Below, one piece after another: positions 56,400 to 64,000 of a stretch of 64,000 nucleotides of DNA. Origin of the DNA: Tiliqua scincoides. Lineage: Eukaryota > Chordata > Lepidosauria > Squamata > Scincidae. Where the stretch lies: assembly GCF_035046505.1 (NCBI RefSeq), contig NC_089825.1:888001-952000 (forward strand). Reading direction: 5' to 3'. The notes under the pieces were generated by a model, which was not told the origin of the DNA, ran no database searches, and saw nothing but the letters and a program-made list of their open reading frames with translations. Positions within the stretch are counted from its first letter, which is position 1; every line of letters starts with the position of its first letter. A program made the position numbers and the translations under genes.

Positions 56400-56955
56400 T
56401 GTGTGTCTACTCAGTAGTAAGCCCCATTACAGTGGATGAAGCTTGCTCCCAGGAAAGGGTGCCTGGGATTGCAGCCTTGGCACCTGCTCCTACGTGTGTC
56501 TACTCAGTTGTAAGCCCCATTACAGAGGATGAAGCTTACTCCCAGGAAAGGGTGCCTGGGATGGCAGCCCTGAAGCCTGCTCAAGGCCAAGCGCAAGGAC
56601 GGGTGAGTGGGAGCCTGCGCAGGTCTGTTCTAGAGTAAGCCCTGATGTAGTCCCTGGGCTACTCCCAGGAAGGTGTGGAGGGCTGTATCTTCAGCCTCCT
56701 CCTGTGCAGGTCTACTCACAAGTAAGCCCCACTGTAGTCAGTGGGGCTTCCTCCCAGGAAGGTGTGGAGGGCTACAGCCTCAGCCCCCTCCTATGCAGGT
56801 CTACTCACAAGTAGTCAGTGAGGCTTCCTCCCAGGAAAGTGTGGAGAGGACTGCAGCCTGAGAGCTCCAACCAACTTGTCTGCTCAGAAGTCCCATTGTA
56901 GCCAATAGGGCTTACTCCCAGGATAGTGTGGAGAAGGTTGCAGCCTGAGTGAGGG
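56400..56955 (+). repeat. ~86-bp unit array inside the hAT
   Basis: About six units each carry GTCTACTCAGTAGTAAGCCC or a variant, CTTCCTCCCAGGAAGGTGTG-type and GCAGCC. They are the same family as 16095-16660. Confidence 0.7.
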
Positions 56956-57332
56956 CAGGCAGGCAGGCAGGGCAGAAGCTGGCCTGTGGTTGCCCCCCCA
57001 CCCCCCCCCCCAGCTCTGGCTTCTTCTCTGGAGTCTGTGTCCTTTTTTCCTTCCAGCAGGGTGCCTCTGGAAGGTGGGGGGAGTTCTTTAGTACCCATGT
57101 AAGATAAGCAGATGTCATAACCGACATATGTATTGGAATCCTGGAAGATCTGGTGAGGAGGTAGGCTGTGGTGTCAGCAGTGGCCCCTTTAAGGGTAAGG
57201 CCTGGGCATCCAGCAGACGGTGCTGCACAGCTGCAGCCACTGGAAGGCAATAGGGCCCTCAGGAATATAAGGAGCACCTGAGGAAGGGGGTGTGGGTTGT
57301 AGAAGGAGTGCAGGTTGGAGGTAGGCGAGGAG

Positions 57333-57415
57333 ACTGGACTGGACTGGACTGGACTGGACTGGACTGGACTGGACTGGCTTGGCTTGGCTTGGCTTGGCTT
57401 GGCTTGGCTTGGCTT
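57333..57415 (+). repeat. Compound pentanucleotide repeat (ACTGG)n(CTTGG)n
   Basis: About nine ACTGG units run directly into about seven CTTGG units, followed by degenerate TGACTTGG-like sequence up to about 57545. The switch is a two-base change propagated through the second half. Confidence 0.9.
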
Positions 57416-59111
57416 ATTGACTTTGACTTGGATACTCTGACTGATTTGACTTACTTACTTTGGAATCTGATCTTGGACTGTGACTTGGCTTATTGACTTT
57501 GGACTCTGCCCTGGATGCTCTGACTGACTTTGTGACACTGCTGGAGACACTGGAGTTTGATGTGTGGCTGCTGTGTCCAAGACCTGCTGAGGACCCAGGG
57601 TCTGCTGTAGTAGTGGGAGGCTGCTGGCAGGAGAGAGGACCTCTGCAGGTTGAACAGGCGAGCTACCCTGGAGGTGGGGTCCAGCAGGACTGCAGGGCAG
57701 AACCAGGGTCATTTGTTGGGGGAAAGAAGGGGAGTTAATTTGCTTAAAGTGGGCCTAATTCTCCAGGCAGAGAATGGCCTTAGAATCAGGCAAAACGCCA
57801 TAGAGGACCAGGCGTCTGAAAACACAGGACAAGAATGTATGACAAAACTAACTAAAAGCTGCAAGAGGGGGCTACATTATAAAAATGGGACCTATAAGAG
57901 CATAAAGGTGAAAAAAAAACTATATATGCAGTATTATCTTCATTTTAGATGTCAAAAGGGTTTTGTGGCTCCTGAGGTTTTTTTTCCTCCGGAAAATGGG
58001 TCCAAATGGCTCTTTGAGTGTTCAAGGTTGCCGACCCCTGGCCTAAACCAATCCTGAAAGGGGGGGGGGTAACTATCACCAACACTAAAACTAAATTAAA
58101 AACTGAAAACTAAAAACAACTAAAACTCAACGTGGAAAGCTAAAACTAAAATCAAGCTACAGACTAAAAACCAAAGGCTCTTGAAGCTAAAATAACTAAG
58201 GATTAAAACTAAGCATTAAATAAAACGAGAGACTAAAAACTCAAGAGACTGGAATAAGAAGCGAAAAACTCAGACCTGAAAACTGAAACCTGACGTTTCG
58301 CCCACGGCTTGGTGAGCTTCCTCTGAGGCCACCGTTTTCCTCAGGCACTAGAACTTGGTGCTGTTCCTATGCAGGTCATAACTGTCTGCCTATTGAATTA
58401 GGGAACATGGTACTCAGTAAAAGTGTTACTCAGACAGTAAGGAGCCAGGCGCGGCTAACAGCTGTCAACAATGTTCCCTGCTACACACATACAGCCTATT
58501 GCAGAAACTCCCTGGGTCCAAGCAGGTTTTCTTGGTCTAACAATGACTGCCTCTTCCAAGGCCCCTGTGACCCAATTATCCATTTGCCCCACAGAAGGAT
58601 GTTGTGAGCCAAGAAGAGAGAGGAGGATGGTAGCGCCACCCTCAGCACTCTGCCAACACCCTCAGGCTGCAACAGCTGAACAGTCGTCCCCCCCCCCCCA
58701 GGTTTTGCAGAAGAACCTCCGTTGCTTCACAAACCAATGGGATACTCTCAGAGTCGTACGAAGGCCCTACTCTGTTTGCTCACCCCCCATCCAGAAAAGT
58801 CCGGCTTTGGGGCTGTGATCAGCAGCCAGCTCAACCACATTTCTGTTCTGTCCAAGTGAGCCCAATGTGAGCTGCTCAGACTGCAGACTATGCCAGGGCC
58901 CGGTGTGTGGACATCCAGAGAGACACACACTGTCCCAGGTGCTGTTCCCACTTCTATGGGGATCACAGCCCTGCATGGTTCCCAGAGGCTGCTTGGCAGA
59001 ACCTGCTGCGATTTGCAGGGAGCCCCTCCAGAAAACAGGACTGGTCCCTTGCACTAGGATTGTGGAGCTCAGGCCGGAACCTGCATCAGGCCCCACTGCC
59101 ATCTGAGGAAC

Positions 59112-60205
59112 AGGGAAGGATAACCCAGGATGGGGTCTCTTCCCCAGGGGCACTGAGCCCACCTGTCAGAGCGTTACTGCAAACGCTCCAGGGTCAGGCA
59201 CGTAAGCCTGCACAGCAGACATGTCTGCGGCCTTTCACCGTTGACTGTGGTGGGCGGCCCCTGCAGACAAGCGGGGAATGCCAGGGACCTTCTGCCCAAA
59301 CTGGTGGAAACAAACATTGATCGAGGGGATTTATTTACCAAAAGCAGGGCCTGGGGAAGAATTGGGGGGGGGGCAAACAAGCAGTCTGGCCTGGCTACAA
59401 CTTTATCTGACAAGGGAGTTGGTGCCCCTGAATACCAGGAGGAGGAGGTCCTGGATCTGTGGGGGAACTCAAGGCAGCACTGGCAAGGAGATGCAGTACA
59501 TGCCAGGGATCAGTAGGAAAGGCATTGAGAATAGGACGGCTAATATTGTAATGCCGCTGTACAAATCGATGGTTAGGCCACACTTGGAGAACTGCATTCA
59601 GTTCTGGTCACCGCATCTCAGAAAGGACATAGTGGAGATGGAAAAGGTGCAAAAGAGAGCAACCAAAATGATTACTGGGCTGGGGCACCTTCCCTATGAG
59701 GAAAGTCTACAGCATTTGGGCCTCTTCAGCCTAGAAAAGAGACGCCTGAGGGGGGACATGATTGAAACATACAAAATCATGCAGGGGCTGGACAGACAGA
59801 TGCTCTTTTCCCTCTCACATAACACCTGAACCAGGGGACATCCACGAAAGTTGAGTGTTGGGAAAGTTAGAAGTAAATATTTCTTTACGAGGCATGTAAT
59901 TAGTCTGTGAAACTCTTTGTCACAGGATGTGGTGATGGCATCTGGCCTGGATGCCTTTAAGAGGGGATTGAACAAATTTCTGGAGGAAAATTTCATTACG
60001 GGTTGCAAGTCATAGTAGGTATGTAGATGCTCCTTGTTTTAGAGGCAGGTTGCCTCTGATTGCCACATGCAGGGGAGGGCACCGGGACACAGGTTGTGCC
60101 TGTTGTCTTGTGCGCTCCCTGAAGCATTTGGTGGGCCACTGTGAGATACAGGAAGCTGGACTAGATGGGCCTTTGGCCTGATCCAGCGGGGCTGCACATA
60201 TACAA
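59112..60205 (+). mobile_element. CR1 LINE derivative with internal deletion (arm A' copy)
   Basis: Partner of 19893-20980. KGIENRTANIVMPLYKSMVR, the KVQKRATKMITGLGHLPYEE block and LGLFSLEKRRLRGDMIETYK are followed by the 3' end with GATACAGGAAGCTGGACTAG. The 5' limit may extend to about 58493, a stretch lost from arm A. Confidence 0.8.
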
Positions 60206-60551
60206 AGTGCCAAATCTCTTGGGAACACCCAGAGTTCAAGGAGGAGGCATTTGGATTTGAGCTTTCAAGTGGTTTTTGCCCTGTATTTTGGGTTTTCCCT
60301 TTTTCCAGCCAGGAAAGATGAGTTTCAGCCTCCATCTTGTCTGCCCAAATTCATCCATTTCTGTACAAGAGGCTGGCATCTAACACTGACCCAGCAATTG
60401 CTTTGAGAACAATTATCTTACACCCAGTAGCATAGCTAAGAGGGTGCAGGGGGTAGCGAGTGTACCGGGCTACAGGGTGGGAGAGGGCAAGAACGTGGCT
60501 GAGGGGGCAACAACTTGCAGGAAACCGTGCCTGTGTGTGACAATTGGACAA

Positions 60552-60868
60552 TTACTGAGTAACATGTTCCCTAATTCAATAGGCAATTGGTTAAGACCAG
60601 CATAGGAACAGCACCAAGTTCTAGTGCCTGAAGAAAACTGTGCCTCTGAGGAAGCTCAGGTGCCTCTGAAAACTGTGCCTCTGAGGAAACGGCAGGTTTC
60701 AGTTTTCAGGTCTGAGTTTTTCGCTTCTTATTCCAGTCTCTTGAGTTTTTAGTCTCTTGTTTTATTTAATGCTTAGTTTTAATCCTTAGTTATTCTAGCT
60801 TCAAGAGCCTTTGGTTTTTAGTCCATGGCTTCGTTTTAGTTTTAGCTTTTCACTTGAGTGAAAATACT
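60552..60868 (+). repeat. Copy of the TTTTAG-rich repeat at the A'/A'' junction
   Basis: It matches 21150-21443 but with clearly more changes than the arms show to each other, plus an internal repeat (GTGCCTCTGAGGAA twice, 60629-60690). It may be an independent copy of the interspersed family rather than part of the segmental copy. A few bases of filler (about 60869-60886) separate it from A''. Confidence 0.65.
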
Positions 60869-60886
60869 CACAACTTCAACTGAGTA

Positions 60887-63050
60887 TTTATACAGCATTT
60901 CGGGTTGTTTGAGATGTGTAAGTTGCAGTCGATTATCATCTCACAGTCCATACAGCATCCCTGTAAGATAGATCTGCGTTTTGATCTCCAGTTGGGGGAC
61001 TGGGATAGCAGGACTGCGGTGAAGCAGCAAGTAATGCTTCAAGGCAGAGATGAGGTTTCCTGGTTTGTAGCTCGGTCTTTTGCCACGATGCTGCACTTGC
61101 TCTGGAAAAATGCTCCACCTGGACATCAAAGCTGCTTTTACTGCCTAAAGCCTCAAACATGTCTGATTGCGATCCTGATAGCAGCAATATTTTGCCCAGA
61201 GTCAATCACGTATGACAAGTCATGAGAATTTGCACTTTCGCTGCTTGTGCCTCTGCCCTGAAACCACACCAAAATGTTATCATTAACTCCAAGTGGGGGA
61301 ATCCAGGACCACAGCTTTAATCCACTACAGCTTTAATCCACTTTCAACACACCTCTATTGGCCAAAACAATTCTGGAGACTGTAGTTTGTTAAGGGTAGT
61401 TCCAAAAGCTCCCAGGACCCAATCCTATCCAACTTGCAGGTGCTGAGGCGGTCACAATGCAGCCCCGAGGTAAGGGAATAAATGTTCCCTTTGTGTGGGA
61501 AGGCCTCCGTGACTGCCCCACTGTCATAGGATGCAGCACATGCCCCATTGGCATGGCTGCATCAGTGGTGGAAAGTCGGGTAGGATTGGGCCCTCGGATT
61601 CCTTAACCAACTGCAGTCCCTCCAGAATGCATCGGGGCTGCGGTTCTCAAGCTCTCAGGGAGTTTGAGGACTGCAGTAAGTCCCTGAGGGGTAGCGGGGA
61701 AGGCAGCGACATGATCCCCGGGATCGTGTGGCTAAGGGACTGGCATGCACTTACCAGTCCCTGCAGCAGCCTCCCAGGGTTGCAGGGACCACTGTGCGAC
61801 CGTCCATAGGGCTCCTCGCAGCTGAGCAAGTGAAAGCGGAGCGATCGTGCCCTGCCTCCGCCAAACCAAGTGGAGTGCGATCGCTCCACCTTCTCTGTTT
61901 GAAGGCCGGGGAGCCCTGCGGAGAGTCACCACCGGGAGGCTGCAGCAGGGACTGGTAAGTGCATAAGGGACTGGTAAGACTGGTAAGGGACTTAGCAATG
62001 CTGCCTCCCCCACCTCTGCCCCTTAAGGGCCCTCAAGCTGGGGTGTCGTGACGCCCTAGTTTGAGAAGCCCTGCATCGGGGGACTAGAAGTGTCTTGAAA
62101 GTGGAGTACAGCTGAGTGAAAAAGCAGCCCAGGCCTTCTCCATAAGCACCACCGTTTATCAGCACAAATCAAATAGGGGAAGCGGAACTTCCACCTTCAG
62201 CCTAGAACAACGGCAACCCAGCAGTAGGTCACCCAGTTCAGTTCACAGAATTCCCAGGCCCTATTAGTCAGCTCCACGTCTCCTTGGAGTTCAGAGTGTC
62301 GAGAACACATGGCGTTGGATCAAGTCTACGTGTGTCTTGGCATTAGCTGGAGGTGAAATTAACATTTCAGTAACATCAGCAGTATGGATTGCAAGTCTGC
62401 AGCACAGAAAAGAAAAGAAAAAGAAAAGGCCAGGCAAGTGGATTTCATCCGGGCTTCGTTTCAGAATCCTAATGGTGATGAGGGAGAAGGTATCATAGTA
62501 ATGAGGGAGAAAGCGAAAGCCAGTCCTTGGATGTCTGTGCATTCATTATAAGAAAAAACAAATGGGGAGGACTTTGCTGAGGCAGAAGAAAAGGAACTCA
62601 GTAGCACTACTCAAAGTAAGGAAATGATCCCATTCTGATCAATGTCTTCATTTCCTTTCAGGGCCCAATCCTGTCCAGGTTCCAGTGCTGATGCACCTGT
62701 CTGCAGGGTGTCCACTGCATCCTACAGGGGGAGGGGGGCAGTCAATGGAGGCCTCCTCGCGGTCAGGGCATGTTTGTTCCCTTATCTCGGGGCTGCATTG
62801 CAGCTGCACTGGCACTGAGAAGTGGCATAGGATTGGGTCCTCAGTCTTGCTCATGCTAAGTTAAAACTGCCCATTTAAAACTTGTTCAAAAAGGTAGAAA
62901 CATGGGGCATGTAGGAACACTTAGGGAGGGGGGCAATGCCGCATCTTGCCCTGGGCGCAATGCCAGCTCCCAGCAGCCCTGCCAACTGCAGTGCCATCAG
63001 CTGGCGCAGCACGGAGACCGGCAAAAGTTCATGCAAAGTCATGTCCTGTC
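60887..63050 (+). repeat. Third, partial copy (A'') without CYP8B1
   Basis: It starts at ATTTATACAGCATTTCGGGT, equivalent to 25441 in arm A, and runs in the same direction through the equivalent of 26994. It contains the 0.63 kb segment that A lacks and shares several bases with A' against A (for example GGGTTGTTTGAG), so it is closer to A'. The copy is cut by a LINE at about 63056 and could resume beyond the window. Confidence 0.9.
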
Positions 63051-63055
63051 TATAT

Positions 63056-64000
63056 GTATTGGCAACCTTCAGTCTTGAAAGACTATGGTATCGCGCTCTG
63101 AAAGGTGGTTCTGGCACAGCGTCTAGTGTGGCTGAAAAGGCCAATCCGGGAGTGACAATCCCTTCCACACCGGGAGCAAGTGCAGTCTGTCCCTGGTCTG
63201 TCTCCCTGGCTATGGGCCTTCCTTCTTTGCCTCTTAGCCTCAGACTGTTGGCCAAGTGTCTCTTCAAACTGGGGAAGGCCGTGCTGCACAGCCTGCCTCC
63301 AAGCAGGCCGCTCAGAGGCCAGGGTTTCCCACCTGTTGAGGTCCACTCCTAAGGCCTTCAGATCCCTCTTGCAGATGTCCTTGTATCGCAGCTGTGGTCT
63401 ACCTGTAGGGCGCTTTCCTTGCACGAGTTCTCCATAGAGGAGATCCTTTGGGATCCGGCCATCATCCATTCTCACGACATGACCAAGCCAACGCAGACGT
63501 CTCTGTTTCAGCAGTGAATACATGCTAGGGATTCCAGCACGTTCCAGGACTGTGTTGTTTGGAACTTTGTCCTGCCAGGTGATGCCGAGGATGCGTCGGA
63601 GGCAGCGCATGTGGAAAGCGCTCAGTTTCCTCTCCTGTTGTGAGCGAAGAGTCCATGACTCGCTGCAGTACAGAAGTGTACTCAGGACGCAAGCTCTGTA
63701 GACCTGGATCTTGGTATGTTCCGTCAGCTTCTTGTTGGACCAGACTCTCTTTGTGAGTCTGGAAAACGTGGTAGCTGCTTTACCGATGCGCTTGTTTAGC
63801 TCGGTGTCGAGAGAATGAGTGTCGGAGATCGTTGAGCCAAGGTACACAAAGTCATGGACAACCTCCAGTTCATGCTCAGAGATTGTAATGCAGGGAGGTG
63901 AGTCCACATCCTGAACCATGACCTGTGTTTTCTTCAGGCTGATTGTCAGTCCAAAATCTTGGCAGGCCTTGCTAAAACGATCCATGAGCTGCTGGAGATC
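63056..64000 (-). mobile_element. RTE/Vingi-like LINE, best-preserved copy, runs off the window
   Basis: The minus-strand frame (stop at 63083) is open to the window edge: 300 residues from an internal Met at 63985. It covers the end of the reverse transcriptase (SLKKTQVMVQDV, HDFVYLGSTISD, LSTLLYCSESWTLRSQQERK), the linker RCLRRILGITWQDKVPN, RLRWLGHVVRMDDGRIP, and the finger CSRCGRDCHSRIGLFSHT. It lacks both deletions seen in the 1018-2157 copy. It is inserted in A'' after TCCTGTCTA. Whether the 5' part is whole cannot be seen. Confidence 0.85.

Larger units (their letters stand above)
55948..58040. mobile_element. hAT (Charlie-like) element, 2093 bp, nonautonomous
   Basis: The ends are CAGGGGTCGGCAACCTGCGG and GGTTGCCGACCCCTG. 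The flanks GCCTAAAC at 55940-55947 and 58041-58048 form a perfect 8-bp target duplication; arm A has a single copy of the site at 21520-21527. The subterminal parts contain GTGGCTCTTT motifs on both sides. No transposase motif was found. The cargo is about six ~86-bp units (56400-56955), then a pentanucleotide block (57333-57415). It inserted after the arm duplication. Confidence 0.92.
45848..60520 (-). repeat. Arm A' of the inverted duplication (carries CYP8B1)
   Basis: Reverse-complement copy of 19576-29400, with the inner end at GGCTGCCTCC near 45848 and the outer end at CAACTTGCAG at 60520. It is longer than A because of two later insertions (mariner, hAT) and because it keeps three segments that A lacks. 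By eye, identity is highest at the inner end (45848-46500) and lower around 50100-50750. Confidence 0.95.

Noticed and set aside
57290-57496. Frame with TGLDW and GLAWL repeats as a repeat protein
   Set aside because: It comes from the ACTGG/CTTGG microsatellite.
19576-60520. Haplotype duplication or assembly artefact explaining the two arms
   Set aside because: About 5 percent protein difference, different insertions with clean empty sites, a unique spacer and a third partial copy all argue for real sequence. Read depth would settle it.
63083-63985. 300-residue open frame as a host gene (craniofacial development protein 2-like)
   Set aside because: It is the end of a LINE reverse transcriptase with the family's finger and 3' end, and the same sequence recurs at 1018, 30963 and 39284.
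1-64000. CRISPR arrays, bacterial operons, rRNA or functional tRNA genes
   Set aside because: None seen; the only tRNA-like sequence is the head of the SINE at 35218-35606.

Overview
This is a 64 kb piece of vertebrate nuclear DNA, most likely from a squamate reptile. The basis is the repeat mix: CR1 LINEs with the TTCTTATG tail, an RTE/Vingi-type LINE, a vertebrate L1, a tRNA-headed SINE with a GGCGGTATATAAATA-type tail, mariner and many small hAT-like elements. The only host protein genes I can defend are two intact, intronless cytochrome P450 genes of the CYP8B1 type (sterol 12-alpha-hydroxylase, bile acid synthesis), at 23156-24697 (+) and 51147-52688 (-).

Layout. Bases 1-19551 are a repeat-rich flank: a promoter-like GC-rich island at about 200-480, a 5'-truncated LINE at 1018-2157, several short hAT-like elements, a 59-bp-stem hairpin at 13083-13218, and long stretches where I recognise nothing. 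Bases 19576-29400 are arm A, which carries the first CYP8B1. Bases 29401-45847 are a 16.4 kb spacer made largely of LINE wreckage: an RTE-like element and an L1 that both have inverted 5' parts, a Vingi-like 3' end, CR1 pieces and a SINE, with a GC-rich unassigned part at 44060-45847. Bases 45848-60520 are arm A', the inverted copy of arm A with the second CYP8B1. Bases 60552-63050 are a third, partial copy (A'') in the same orientation as A and without a CYP8B1. It is interrupted at 63056 by an RTE-like LINE that runs off the window.

History. A' carries a mariner (53039-54376, TA target) and a 2.1 kb hAT element (55948-58040, 8-bp target duplication). The matching empty sites survive in A, so both inserted after the duplication. 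At the outer end of A, a small transposon is complete with its target duplication, while A' stops inside it; this suggests A is the source. By eye most of the arms differ by about 1-3 percent. The two P450 proteins differ at 26 of 513 residues, clustered in two or three patches. One tight cluster lies just after the K-helix, in the region that lines the substrate pocket. The two enzymes may therefore differ in activity, and the pair is the most interesting feature of the window.
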